Origin: Afipia sp. 1NLS2
GTDB lineage: Bacteria; Pseudomonadota; Alphaproteobacteria; Rhizobiales; Xanthobacteraceae
DNA: 64,000 nt
Assembly (NCBI RefSeq): GCF_000178995.1
Contig: NZ_ADVZ01000001.1
Span: forward strand, 186,001 to 250,000
Direction of reading: 5' to 3'
The notes beneath the pieces were generated by a model, which did not search any database, was not told the DNA's origin, and was given only the letters and a program-made list of their open reading frames with translations. The position numbers and the translations under genes were made by a program. Of this stretch, positions 1-8,771 are shown piece by piece. How positions within the stretch are numbered: the first letter of the stretch is position 1; every line of letters starts with the position of its first letter.

Positions 1-1303
1 CCACCTCCACCACGCTCTCGATTTCAGCGGGATGAACGCGATAGCCCTGCACCTTCACCAAGAGGTTCGCGCGGCCCTCGATATAGAAATAGCCATCCGC
101 ATCGGCGCGAGCGAGATCGCCCGTGCGCAACCAGCCGCCGCTCAATGCCTCCGCGCTCGCGGCCTCATCCTGCCAGTAGCCGAGCATGACGTTGGGCCCG
201 CGCGCACAGAGCATCCCGGCCTCGCCCTGCGGCAAGGCCCGGTTCGATTCATCGAGAACCGCAAGCTCGACACCCGACAGCGCGCGGCCAATTGAGCCTT
301 CGCGAACTTTCAACTGATCCGGCGGCAGCACCGCGAGCCGGGCGGCTGCCTCCGACTGGCCGTACATCACGTAGAACGCGGCGGGCGCGATCAGCTCCGC
401 CATTTGCATCGACAGATCGTGGCGCAACCCACCGCCCGCGACCGACATGTAGCGCAGGCTCGGCATCTTCTGTTCGCCGAGGCGGCCATACTTCATCAGC
501 ATGCCATAGACTTCCGGCACCGCTGAAAAACTCGTGGCATCGAACTTGGCGATGGCCTGCGGGATCGTTGCCGGAAACATCAGCGCACCCGCGAACACCA
601 TGGTCGCGCCTGCCAGCATGTGTGTCTGCAAAATCGAATTGCCGAACGCATGGCAGAACGGCAGCAGCACCAGCGCACGCTCGTCCGCCGTGATCGGCAG
701 GTCGTGCAAAATCGAACGCGCGTTGGAGAGAAGATTGCCGTGACTGAGCATCACGCCTTTCGGCAGACCTGTGGAGCCCGAGGTGAACAGCAGCATCGCC
801 AGCTCGTCACGGCCGCGTGTGGGTGTTGGGCGTCGAACATCCACGGCGGATTCCGCGATCAGCGTCACCGTGTCAGCCGTCTCAGTCGCGAAATTCTTCG
901 CGACGATCAGAATGTCGGGGCGGCAGGCGTCCTCGATCTGCTTGAGCCTCATCGGCTCCAGCGCCACCGGCAGCGGCACCACCACGCCATCCGCAAGCAG
1001 CGTACCGTAATAGGCCGCGACGTACTCCGGCGAGTTCGCAAGCTTCAGCGCGACGCGCGCGCCGGGCGCATGATCGGGACGGCTGCACAAATAGCGGCGC
1101 ACGCTCTCGGCGGCGCGCAGCAGCCAGCCATAGGTGAAGGTGGCCTTCTCCGTGACGATGGCCGGATGATCGCCGCGCGCGCGGGCGACATCGAAGAACG
1201 CAAGCCCGAGGTTGGCGACACCTTCAAGCGACGGCACCCCATCGCCCGCCGCCGCATGCGCGGGCGTCTCGTCATCGCCGAATTGCAGGACAACTGTATC
1301 CAT
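1..1303 (-). CDS. Acyl-CoA synthetase (AMP-forming), C-terminus cut by window edge
   Basis: This ANL-superfamily ligase activates a carboxylic acid to its CoA thioester through an acyl-AMP intermediate. The 434 visible codons include the P-loop-like LLFTSGSTGLPKGVMLSHGN, the YGQSEA motif that contacts the adenylate, and LRTGDLARADADGYFYIEGR in the hinge region. Translation is still open at base 1 just after GYRVHPAEIES, so only the final C-terminal subdomain with the catalytic lysine is missing. The ATG at 1303-1301 (MDTVVLQFGDD) is the start I prefer. It lies 37 bp beyond the end of the iron-type alcohol dehydrogenase on the same strand, so the two are probably cotranscribed. The sequence does not fix the substrate; medium- or long-chain fatty acids, dicarboxylates and aromatic acids are all possible. 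Confidence 0.85.
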   Translation of the reverse strand, partial: MDTVVLQFGDDETPAHAAAGDGVPSLEGVANLGLAFFDVARARGDHPAIVTEKATFTYGWLLRAAESVRRYLCSRPDHAPGARVALKLANSPEYVAAYYGTLLADGVVVPLPVALEPMRLKQIEDACRPDILIVAKNFATETADTVTLIAESAVDVRRPTPTRGRDELAMLLFTSGSTGLPKGVMLSHGNLLSNARSILHDLPITADERALVLLPFCHAFGNSILQTHMLAGATMVFAGALMFPATIPQAIAKFDATSFSAVPEVYGMLMKYGRLGEQKMPSLRYMSVAGGGLRHDLSMQMAELIAPAAFYVMYGQSEAAARLAVLPPDQLKVREGSIGRALSGVELAVLDESNRALPQGEAGMLCARGPNVMLGYWQDEAASAEALSGGWLRTGDLARADADGYFYIEGRANLLVKVQGYRVHPAEIESVVEV

Positions 1304-1340
1304 CACGTCTCACGCCGGGAACGGCGCAATCCTTGCCACA

Positions 1341-2480
1341 TCACAACGCCGCACGATAGATGCCAAGCGCAGCGGCCTGCGTCATCTCGCGCGGATTGTT
1401 GATCAGGAGCCGCGTCTGCTTCATCGCGTCTTCGGCCAGCGCATCGAGATCGGTTTCCCTAATGCCGACATCGCGCAGCCGTGTCGGCAGACCAAGCGCG
1501 ACAGGCAGTTCCGCGAGCCATTCGACCAATGAGGCCGCATCATTGCCTTTGCCCGGCATGAGAATGTCGGCGATCTCGGCATAATGCCCCTCGGCGGCCG
1601 GTGCATTGAATTGCAGCACCTGCGGCAGCACCAGCGAATTGGACAGGCCATGCGCGACATGGAAGCGCGCACCAACCGGATAGGCCAGCGCATGAACGGC
1701 GGCGACCGGCGCATTGGCAAACGCCATGCCCGCAAGCATCGAGCCGAACAGCATGTTGTGCCGTGCCTCGATGTTCGCGCCGTCACGGCAAACGATGCGG
1801 ATATTGCCGCCGAGCAGCCGCAGCGCTTCACGCGCCAAGGCATCCGACATCGGGTTCTTCAGCCGCTTGCTGGTATAAGCCTCGATGGCGTGAACCATCG
1901 CGTCGATGCCGGTCGCGGCGGTGACATGCGCGGGCAGACCGAGCGTCAGTTCGGCATCGAGCACCGCCCAGTCCGGCAACAGCACCGGAGAGACAACGCC
2001 CTTCTTCTCGTTCTCACCCGTGGTGACGATCGAGATCGGCGTGACTTCCGATCCGGTGCCCGCCGTGGTCGGCGCCAGCACCAGAGGCAGGCGTTTGCCC
2101 TTCACCATGCCGACTCCGTAGATATCCGCGAGCTTCTCGTCGCCATGCGCGAGCAGCGCCACGAGCTTCGCCACGTCCATCGAACTGCCGCCGCCAATGG
2201 CGACGACGCCATCGGCCTTCGCCGCGCGCGCCATCGCGACGGCGCGCGCGATGACATGCACCGGCGGATCGGCCTCGACCTCGGAAAAGACCGTGACGGC
2301 GACGCCTGCTTGTCCGAGCCCCTTTAATCCGGCCTGCAGCAATCCTGCTTTCATCACGCCGGGGTCGGTGACGAGCAGCACCGAACGACAACCAAGCGCC
2401 TTAACAAGCTCACCGATGCGCGCGGACGCGCCCGGCTCCATCAAGAGCGATTTGGTCGATTGAAACGTAAAACCCGGCAT
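1341..2480 (-). CDS. Iron-containing alcohol dehydrogenase
   Basis: The protein has 379 residues, the normal length for the group III (Fe-ADH) family. It has the N-terminal nucleotide-binding half with GGGSSMDVAKLVA near residue 100, the TTAGTGSEVTP stretch, and metal-ligand histidines in HAIEAY and further on in VAHGLSNSLVLP. These enzymes interconvert alcohols and aldehydes with NAD(P)H in the cytoplasm; maleylacetate reductases and lactaldehyde reductases belong to the same fold. The ATG at 2480 follows AGGAGCCGCG, a good ribosome-binding site. The downstream acyl-CoA synthetase starts 37 bp after the stop, which suggests a small catabolic operon for an alcohol or aldehyde that ends as a CoA thioester. 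The substrate is not assigned. Confidence 0.88.
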   Translation of the reverse strand: MPGFTFQSTKSLLMEPGASARIGELVKALGCRSVLLVTDPGVMKAGLLQAGLKGLGQAGVAVTVFSEVEADPPVHVIARAVAMARAAKADGVVAIGGGSSMDVAKLVALLAHGDEKLADIYGVGMVKGKRLPLVLAPTTAGTGSEVTPISIVTTGENEKKGVVSPVLLPDWAVLDAELTLGLPAHVTAATGIDAMVHAIEAYTSKRLKNPMSDALAREALRLLGGNIRIVCRDGANIEARHNMLFGSMLAGMAFANAPVAAVHALAYPVGARFHVAHGLSNSLVLPQVLQFNAPAAEGHYAEIADILMPGKGNDAASLVEWLAELPVALGLPTRLRDVGIRETDLDALAEDAMKQTRLLINNPREMTQAAALGIYRAAL

Positions 2481-2542
2481 CGCGGCTCCTGATCGATTTG
2501 CGGGGGATTGTTCAGCCGCCGCCGCAAAGGGTCAAGACGACT

Positions 2543-3757
2543 TCATTCCAATCGCTCGACCTTGCGCAAGGCCGGAAACAGCCGCATCCACGTCAGCGCG
2601 ATCAGGATCGTGGCGATACCGCCGAGCAGCGCCGCGGGGACCGCGCCGAGCCAGGCCGCCACCACGCCGCTCTCGAATTCGCCGAGCTGGTTCGAGGCAT
2701 TGACAAATAGGTAGTTCACCGCACCGACCCGACCGCGCATGTCGTCGGGCGTCGACAACTGCACCAGCGAGAAACGGATGACCACGCTGACGGTATCGAC
2801 CGCACCCATCGCCGCCAGCGCCAGCAGCGACAGCCAGATGTTTGTCGACAGAGCGAAGATGATGGTCGCACCCCCGAACGCGATCACCGCCTGAAACATT
2901 CGCAGACCCACGCGGCGATTGAGCGACAGATGCGCGAGAACGACCGTCATCGCCAGAGCACCGACCGCAGGCCCTGCCCGCAACAGGCCGAGACCCCACG
3001 GCCCGGTTTGCAGAATGTCGCGCGCATAGATCGGCAGCAGCGCCGTGGCACCACCAAACAGCACCGCGAACAGATCGAGTGAAATCACGCCGAGGATGGT
3101 CGGGTTGTCGCGCACGAACCGTACCCCACCGAACAGCGCACCAAGCGTCGGCATCTCCTTCGGCACCGCCGGTCGCTCGAAGTGAATCGCCCGCGTCATG
3201 ACCGAGGCGACAAACCACAGCACGGTCATGAGTGCATAAGGCACACCGGGCGAGATGGCGTAGACGAAGCCGCCGAGCGCCGGGCCGACGATGGTCGCCA
3301 TCTGGTTGCCCGCCGTCGACAATGCAGTTGCCTGCTGCAACCGGCCGGGCGGCGCCACGGCAGGCAGGATCGCGGCCGTCGCCGGGCTTTCGAACGCCGT
3401 CGCGGTGCCGAGAACCGCAAGTGCCGCAAAGATCCATGGCACGGTGAGAATGCCGAGGAAGTTGCCGAGCGCCAGCGCCACGGCTGTCAGCCCTTCCACA
3501 CTCTGGCAGGCCTGGAGCACCCGGCGGCGGTCGTAACGGTCGGCAACATGGCCCGCCAAAAACACCAGAATCGCGGTCGGCAGGAATTGCGTGAGCCCGG
3601 CAAGGCCGAGGTAAAGCGCGCTGCCGGTCAGATCGTAGATCTGCCACCCGATCGCGACGGTCGAAATCTGGGTTGCGAAGCGGGAAAAGCTCCGCGTCAC
3701 GAAGAAAAACTGAAATGGCCGATGGCGCAAAATATCGCGCGGAGAATCGAATTCCAT
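2543..3757 (-). CDS. MFS transporter (MFS_3 / EntS-like exporter)
   Basis: A 404-residue polytopic membrane protein of the major facilitator superfamily with about 12 hydrophobic segments. The loop FLAGHVADRYDRRRVLQ after the second segment is the classic MFS motif A (G-x-x-A-D-R-x-x-R-R). The start MEFDSPRDILRHRPFQFFFVTRSFSRFATQ and the overall pattern match the MFS_3 group, which includes EntS-type siderophore exporters and tetracycline or macrolide efflux proteins. It sits 62 bp upstream of the alcohol dehydrogenase on the same strand and could be cotranscribed with it. The family call is firm; the substrate is unknown. Confidence 0.85.
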   Translation of the reverse strand: MEFDSPRDILRHRPFQFFFVTRSFSRFATQISTVAIGWQIYDLTGSALYLGLAGLTQFLPTAILVFLAGHVADRYDRRRVLQACQSVEGLTAVALALGNFLGILTVPWIFAALAVLGTATAFESPATAAILPAVAPPGRLQQATALSTAGNQMATIVGPALGGFVYAISPGVPYALMTVLWFVASVMTRAIHFERPAVPKEMPTLGALFGGVRFVRDNPTILGVISLDLFAVLFGGATALLPIYARDILQTGPWGLGLLRAGPAVGALAMTVVLAHLSLNRRVGLRMFQAVIAFGGATIIFALSTNIWLSLLALAAMGAVDTVSVVIRFSLVQLSTPDDMRGRVGAVNYLFVNASNQLGEFESGVVAAWLGAVPAALLGGIATILIALTWMRLFPALRKVERLE

Positions 3758-3916
3758 TCAGCCGTCATACCTTCGGTAAGGCAGCAGCGAGTGCTGGCCG
3801 GTGCAATATATCGCGTCCGTGCATGGCGCAGATCGGCCAGCATTGGCAAGACCTCGCATCGCGTGCGTGGCCTGCAACGCGTATTATAAGATCACAAAAG
3901 GGGGAGGTCGGCCGTC

Positions 3917-5059
3917 TTAGGTGTCGAGGTGGGCAACCACGACGAGCTTCTTCACTTGCTGCTTCTTATAGGCCTGAAGGAAGGCGTTGTAGTTCTTGAA
4001 CGACACGCATCCGTTGGAGTCGCCGTTCGGCCCCAGCATGTAAGTGTGCGCCAGAAGCCCGGTGCGGCCGTAGACGGTGCTGTCCACCGGAGTCAGGCGG
4101 ATCGCCTCGACGCCGTGGAACAGGGATTCGCGCAACTTCAGTTCATAGGTCGCGGGTGGCGTGGCGCCGCGCATGCGCTCGTTGACATAACGCGGATCGT
4201 CGAGGCGGCTGCCGAGACCGGAATGCGCTTCAAGCTTGGTGCCGTCCGGCATGTAAACGGTGCGCGCCGAAATGTCATAGACGGCGGTATGGGGATCGTA
4301 GCGGCCGCCGATGCGGCTCGTGCCGTTGCTGAAGATGCCGCCATCCGGGGAGGCATAGGCCAGCGTGGTGTTGGCCGGGCGCAGCTTGCCGAACAGTCGC
4401 TCGAAGATCGACGGCTGCTTGGCCGGCTCGGCGAGCGCAACGTCCTTGTTTTCCTGCGCCGCATCCTGGCGTGAGGGGCCGTTCTTGGCGACCTCGACGG
4501 ACGGACGCGGCAACGGCAGCGGAACGGCTTCCGCGGTCTCCTGTGCGACATCGTCAGGCGGTGTCACAGACGCGGTGGCGGCCACATCGACCTTGGCCTG
4601 CTTCGGAGCGGGTTCAGGTGTGACCGCTGCCCAGCGGTCCTCGAAAGCTACTCCCGACCAGCGCTCTTCAAACGCGATCGGACGGTTGAAAGACGTCGCC
4701 GGACCAAGTGGCGAGGTGGCATCCAGCAAGGCGGCGTATTGTTTTGGAAAGGCGGTCGGGGCGGGAACGGTAGTCGCGAGATCGAACGGAGGTATCGGTT
4801 GGGCCGGGAGGGCCGCTTTGCCGAGACTCGCGTTCAGAATCCAGAGGCAGGACAGACCGCCGCCGGCCAGCAGGATGCCGCCAACGAAAGTCTGCCGGAT
4901 CGCCTTACGGGCACGCACCTCGCGCTCAGGCGCGCGCGGAGGTACCGGCCTGCGTGGGCGTGACTTCATCTGCCTCGTGGTATGCACTACGTCCCCCGGG
5001 CCCCCTTCGTGCATGTGGTGCACACATGCCGATAGGCCATTCAATTGCGGATTTGTCAT
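3917..5059 (-). CDS. DUF2778 (Tlde1-like) L,D-transpeptidase-family protein, membrane-anchored
   Basis: The 380-residue reading has a basic N-terminus, one hydrophobic anchor (FVGGILLAGGGLSCLWIL), a long Pro/Ala/Lys-rich linker and a C-terminal DUF2778 domain of about 130 residues. That domain carries HTYMLGPNGDSNGCVSFKNY, a His and a Cys spaced as in the L,D-transpeptidase/Tlde1 active site, so it probably acts on peptidoglycan in the periplasm. The family includes the Salmonella T6SS effector Tlde1, but no secretion or immunity gene is adjacent here, so a housekeeping envelope role is more likely. Two starts are plausible: ATG 5059 (GGGG 8 nt upstream) and ATG 4969 (MKSRPRRP, 350 residues, GAGG 5 nt upstream). 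The second gives a conventional short cytoplasmic tail before the anchor. Confidence 0.75.
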   Translation of the reverse strand: MTNPQLNGLSACVHHMHEGGPGDVVHTTRQMKSRPRRPVPPRAPEREVRARKAIRQTFVGGILLAGGGLSCLWILNASLGKAALPAQPIPPFDLATTVPAPTAFPKQYAALLDATSPLGPATSFNRPIAFEERWSGVAFEDRWAAVTPEPAPKQAKVDVAATASVTPPDDVAQETAEAVPLPLPRPSVEVAKNGPSRQDAAQENKDVALAEPAKQPSIFERLFGKLRPANTTLAYASPDGGIFSNGTSRIGGRYDPHTAVYDISARTVYMPDGTKLEAHSGLGSRLDDPRYVNERMRGATPPATYELKLRESLFHGVEAIRLTPVDSTVYGRTGLLAHTYMLGPNGDSNGCVSFKNYNAFLQAYKKQQVKKLVVVAHLDT

Positions 5060-5260
5060 GACGGCAACCCCGTATTTACCGGGATTCCCCCGCGACGTGC
5101 CGATGACCCATTAAATGCGGGTTTTAGTTAAATGCGGATTAAATGCCGCGAGGGTTCGAATACGCCCTATTCGCATGCGTCCGCGCACGCCGAGTTTCAG
5201 GCAAAAAGCCTTGTTCCGGCCAGCCGGATTCATCCTAACTACTTGAAAGAAGTGATGATT

Positions 5261-5336
<76 letters not shown>

Positions 5337-5413
5337 GGCTCCGACCGGATTAAATGTCCGTGGAAGAGGCCGTCGTTTAGCAAAGGCATCCCCTGATGTC
5401 CAGCAAAGGCGGG

Positions 5414-5437
5414 CATGATTTTGTTCGTAAAATCATG
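5414..5437. repeat. Palindromic intergenic element CATGATTTT-N6-AAAATCATG
   Basis: A perfect 9-bp inverted repeat (5414-5422 and 5429-5437) separated by GTTCGT lies in the 220-bp gap between tRNA-Lys and the dctM terminator. Similar GCATGATTTT-type palindromes are dispersed repeats in Bradyrhizobium-group genomes; assigning this copy to such a family is inference. Confidence 0.5.
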
Positions 5438-5497
5438 GCCTCCGGCGTGGACTGTGGATGACCTGCCACCGCCACGGCAGGCCTTCCCCCTGAACGC

Positions 5498-5518
5498 AAA
5501 AACCGCCGAAACCGGCGG
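5498..5518 (-). terminator. Rho-independent terminator after dctM
   Basis: Read on the minus strand, a perfect 6-bp stem CCGCCG-GTTT-CGGCGG is followed directly by TTTTT. It begins 40 bp after the dctM stop and closes the TRAP operon. Confidence 0.85.
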
Positions 5519-5557
5519 CTTTCACGATTCGGACCCTCGGCAGCCCCTGTCCGCTCT

Positions 5558-6883
5558 CTAGAGCATCCCGAGCATGCGTGGCAGCCACAGCGAGATTTCC
5601 GGAATGAACGTCACCGCCAGCAGGAACATCAGCATCGTCATCAGCCACGGCCAGACCGCGATGGTCAGTTCGGTGATGCCCATCTTGGCGATGCCCGAAG
5701 CGACGTAGAGGTTGAGGCCGACCGGCGGGTGGCACATGCCCACTTCCATGTTCACCACCATCAGGATGCCGAGATGGACCGGATGGATGCCGAGCTTCAC
5801 GGCAATCGGGAATAGCAGCGGCGCGGTGATGAGCACGATGGAGCTTGCCTCCATGACGTTGCCCGCAACCAGCAACAGCACGTTGACGAAGATCAGGAAC
5901 GTCACCCAGTTCACGCCGTTGCCGATGATCCATGACGTCAATTGCTGCGGAATCTGCTCGCTCGTCATCAGGAATGAGAACAGCACCGCGTTGGTGATGA
6001 TGTAGAGGATCATCGCGCTCATATTGGCGGAGCCGAGCAGTACGCGCGGCACATCCTTCAGCGTCATGTCCTTGTAGACGAACACCGCAATGAAGAACGC
6101 ATAGACCGCGCTCATCGCCGCCGCTTCGGTCGGCGTGAACCAGCCCGCATAGATGCCGCCCAGCACGATGATGATCAGCAGGAGGCCCCAGATGCATTCG
6201 CGGAAGGTCTTGATGCGTTCGGCCCAATCCGCGCGGGGAAGCCGCGGGTAGTCGTTCTTCCAGGCACGATAGAATGTCGTCACGCCGAGCAAGGTTGCCA
6301 GCATGATGCCCGGAATGACGCCCGCCATGAACAATTGCCCGACAGACGCCGACAGCACGCGTTCTCCGTTCGGCCCGAGAGCGACGCTACCGCCGGTGGC
6401 GACCGAATAGATCACCATCACGATCGAAGGCGGGATCAGGATGCCGAGCGCGCCCGAGGTCGTGATGACGCCTGCACCGAACCGCTTCGGGTAGCCCTGC
6501 TCCACCATCGCCGGCAGCAGGATCGAACCGATCGCGATCACGGTCGCCGGCGACGAGCCGGAGATCGCCGCGAACAGCGCGCACGCCATAACGCCCGCAA
6601 GCCCGAGGCCACCGTACCAATGGCCGACCATCGAGGTCGCGAACTTGATCATGCGTCTGGCGACGCCGCCATGTGTGAGGAAATTACCCGCGAGAATGAA
6701 GAACGGGATCGCCATGATCTCGAAATTCTCGATACCCGTGAACAGCTTCAGCGCCACCGACTCGATCGGCACCGTCGTCATGACGAACAGGAACGTCAGC
6801 ACGGTGAGGCCGAGCGCGATCGAAATCGGCATGCCGGTCAGCATCAGGGCGATGAGAAGAAGGAAAATGAAAAGCGTACTCAT
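5558..6883 (-). CDS. dctM: TRAP transporter large permease (DctM)
   Basis: A 441-residue inner-membrane protein of the DctM/IT superfamily with about 12 membrane segments. It is the substrate-translocating subunit of a sodium-driven tripartite ATP-independent periplasmic transporter. Recognisable stretches are GMPISIALGL near the start, FEIMAIPFFILAGNFLTHGG, and ITTSGALGILIPPSI in the middle. Its ATG overlaps the dctQ stop codon (ATGA), so translation of the two permease subunits is coupled. Together with the upstream binding protein this makes a complete DctPQM system; a C4-dicarboxylate or related organic acid is the usual ligand, but the sequence alone does not identify it. Confidence 0.93.
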   Translation of the reverse strand: MSTLFIFLLLIALMLTGMPISIALGLTVLTFLFVMTTVPIESVALKLFTGIENFEIMAIPFFILAGNFLTHGGVARRMIKFATSMVGHWYGGLGLAGVMACALFAAISGSSPATVIAIGSILLPAMVEQGYPKRFGAGVITTSGALGILIPPSIVMVIYSVATGGSVALGPNGERVLSASVGQLFMAGVIPGIMLATLLGVTTFYRAWKNDYPRLPRADWAERIKTFRECIWGLLLIIIVLGGIYAGWFTPTEAAAMSAVYAFFIAVFVYKDMTLKDVPRVLLGSANMSAMILYIITNAVLFSFLMTSEQIPQQLTSWIIGNGVNWVTFLIFVNVLLLVAGNVMEASSIVLITAPLLFPIAVKLGIHPVHLGILMVVNMEVGMCHPPVGLNLYVASGIAKMGITELTIAVWPWLMTMLMFLLAVTFIPEISLWLPRMLGML

Positions 6884-7461
6884 CGCTGGCCCTCCGGCGT
6901 TGGGCCAATTGCATTATCGACTTCGATTCCCTCGACATGCGAATGATCGTGGTGCGGCAACTCATCGGTCCGCCAGTAGCCAAAGGCGACCTGCAGAAAC
7001 CGGAAGCACATCAGATAGGAGCCGAGCGGAACGCACAGATAGACGATCCAGCTCGGCCATTCGAGATCCGGCGTGGTCTGGTCGGTCAGGCTGAGGCCAT
7101 AGACGAATTTCGCGCCCATGGTGCCGACAACCCCCGTGAATAACGCGCCGCACAGCAGTCCGAACAGGATCGTGGCCTTGCGCGATTTCGGCGGCAGTTT
7201 GAGAACCAGCACGTCGACGCCGACGTGAATGCCGGTGCGCACACCGTAGGCGGCACCGAACTTCGCCATCCACACGAACATGAAGATGCACAGTTCCTGC
7301 GCCCAGGACATGTGGATTTGATGCAGATACGGATAGAGAAACGAGACGCCCGAGCCGTAGCGATGCACGACCGCGATAAAAATGATCACGGTGGCCGCCC
7401 CGATCAGGAAGGTAATCAGAATTTCCTCGAGTCGATCGAGGACTCTCAAGAACAACCCCAC
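6880..7461 (-). CDS. dctQ: TRAP transporter small permease (DctQ)
   Basis: A 193-residue protein with four hydrophobic segments, typical of the DctQ small subunit that pairs with DctM in the inner membrane. The start codon is GTG at 7461-7459, preceded by GGGGGG with a 5-nt spacing. Its stop overlaps the dctM start. The C-terminus is His/Asp-rich (HHDHSHVEGIEVD), probably a cytoplasmic tail. The gene lies 125 bp after dctP, and a perfect 11-bp hairpin stands in that gap, which probably lowers expression of the permease relative to the binding protein. Confidence 0.9.
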   Translation of the reverse strand: MGLFLRVLDRLEEILITFLIGAATVIIFIAVVHRYGSGVSFLYPYLHQIHMSWAQELCIFMFVWMAKFGAAYGVRTGIHVGVDVLVLKLPPKSRKATILFGLLCGALFTGVVGTMGAKFVYGLSLTDQTTPDLEWPSWIVYLCVPLGSYLMCFRFLQVAFGYWRTDELPHHDHSHVEGIEVDNAIGPTPEGQR

Positions 7462-7547
7462 GGCAGCCCCCCGGTACCGGTTATCGATCCGGCCTTTCGC
7501 CGGTCAGCCATAGCACGATATGATTTATCGCTTGCTGGCAAGCCGTA

Positions 7548-7574
7548 AACGGCCCGGCTTACCGCCGGGCCGTT
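7548..7574 (-). terminator. Intra-operon hairpin between dctP and dctQ
   Basis: The minus strand has a perfect 11-bp stem AACGGCCCGGC / GCCGGGCCGTT with a 5-nt loop, followed by only a short TTTA. It sits 12 bp after the dctP stop. Such hairpins between a periplasmic binding protein gene and its permease genes act as partial terminators or as 3' stabilisers that keep the binding protein in excess. This role is inferred from position and structure. Confidence 0.75.
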
Positions 7575-7586
7575 AGGCTTTTCACA

Positions 7587-8591
7587 TCATTTGCCGGATG
7601 CGGCCGCTTCCTTGCGGAACTCGGCGATCAGCTCCTTGCCGACACGGCTGCCAACTTCGTCCGCAACCGGATCGAGCGCCTTGCGCCAGGCGGCCGTTTC
7701 TTCCGGCGTCAATTTGTAGAAGGTGGTGGTACCGGCCTTCTGCATTGCCGCCAGCGCATCGTCGTTTTCCTTCTGGGCGATGTCATTGGCATAGGTGGTG
7801 GCATCCGCCATCGCCTTTTCGAGCTGACCACGCACATCCGCCGGCAGCCCGTCCCAGAACTTCTTGTTCACGATCACGGCGTAACCGAGATAGCCGTGGT
7901 TCGAGAGCGTGGCGTGCTTCTGCACCTCGTTCATCTTCTGGGTGTACATATTGGACGGCGGATTTTCGGTACCGTCGACAACGCCGGTCTGCAGAGCCTG
8001 ATAGACTTCCGAGAAAGCCATCACCTGCGGGATCGAACCCAGCGCGCGCATCTGCGCTTCGAGCACCTTCGAAGACTGGATGCGCATCTTCAGGCCGCGG
8101 AAATCTTCCGGCTTATGCAGCGGCTTGTTGGCGCTCATGATCTTGAAACCGTTGTCCCAGAAGGCCAATCCCTTGATGCCCTTGGGTTCGAGCTTCGCGA
8201 GCAGCTTCTTGCCGACCTCGCCATGCGTGACGCGATTGAGCGCCGCCTTGTCCGGCATGATGTAGGGAATGTCGAAAACCTCGAATTCCTTGACGCCGAG
8301 CGGGCCGAACTTCGCCAGCGAAGGCGCAAGCATCTGCACTGCGCCAAGCTGCAGCGCCTCGACTTCTTCCTTGTCCTTGTAGAGCTGCGAGTTCGGATAG
8401 ACTTCGACCTTGACCTTGCCGTTGGTGTATTTTTCAGCGAGTTCCTTGAACTTCTCGGCGCCCTTGCCCTTCGGCGTTTCCGGGGCAACGACATGGCTGA
8501 ACTTGATGACGATCGGCGGCGTCTGCGCATTGACCGGTCCGACCATGAAAGCAGCGGCAAGCGAAGCTGCGGCGATAACGATTTTCCTCAT
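7587..8591 (-). CDS. dctP: TRAP transporter periplasmic substrate-binding protein (DctP)
   Basis: A 334-residue secreted protein of the DctP family that captures ligand in the periplasm for DctQM. The signal peptide is MRKIVIAAASLAAAFMVGPV followed by NAQ, then the mature domain with IVIKFSHVVAPETPKGKGAEKF. The segment LKMRIQSSKVLEAQMRALGS contains the conserved arginine that clamps the ligand carboxylate, and VVDGTENPPSN follows. The start at 8591 is chosen because GGGAGG lies 10 nt upstream and the signal peptide begins there; a longer frame opens at 8660 but lacks a ribosome-binding site. First gene of the dctPQM operon. Confidence 0.93.
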   Translation of the reverse strand: MRKIVIAAASLAAAFMVGPVNAQTPPIVIKFSHVVAPETPKGKGAEKFKELAEKYTNGKVKVEVYPNSQLYKDKEEVEALQLGAVQMLAPSLAKFGPLGVKEFEVFDIPYIMPDKAALNRVTHGEVGKKLLAKLEPKGIKGLAFWDNGFKIMSANKPLHKPEDFRGLKMRIQSSKVLEAQMRALGSIPQVMAFSEVYQALQTGVVDGTENPPSNMYTQKMNEVQKHATLSNHGYLGYAVIVNKKFWDGLPADVRGQLEKAMADATTYANDIAQKENDDALAAMQKAGTTTFYKLTPEETAAWRKALDPVADEVGSRVGKELIAEFRKEAAASGK

Positions 8592-8721
8592 AGACGTACT
8601 ACCTCCCAGGCCCATAGAAATCTTGACAGCTTTTTTTGATAGCGGATCGCAACCGACCATTACAGATAATGCCGGTCAAGCCTATTGATCCTTCGCAGGA
8701 ATACGACACAATTTAGAAAAT

Positions 8722-8750
8722 AAAAAAGCGGCGCAGGGCGCCGCTTTTTT
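8722..8750 (-). terminator. Rho-independent terminator after leuA
   Basis: A7-bp stem GCGGCGC / GCGCCGC with a 3-nt loop, flanked by six A on one side and six T on the other, so it can work in both directions. It starts 22 bp after the leuA stop and separates leuA from the dctP promoter region. Confidence 0.9.
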
Positions 8751-8771
8751 GCATCCGCGAATAAAGGTGTG

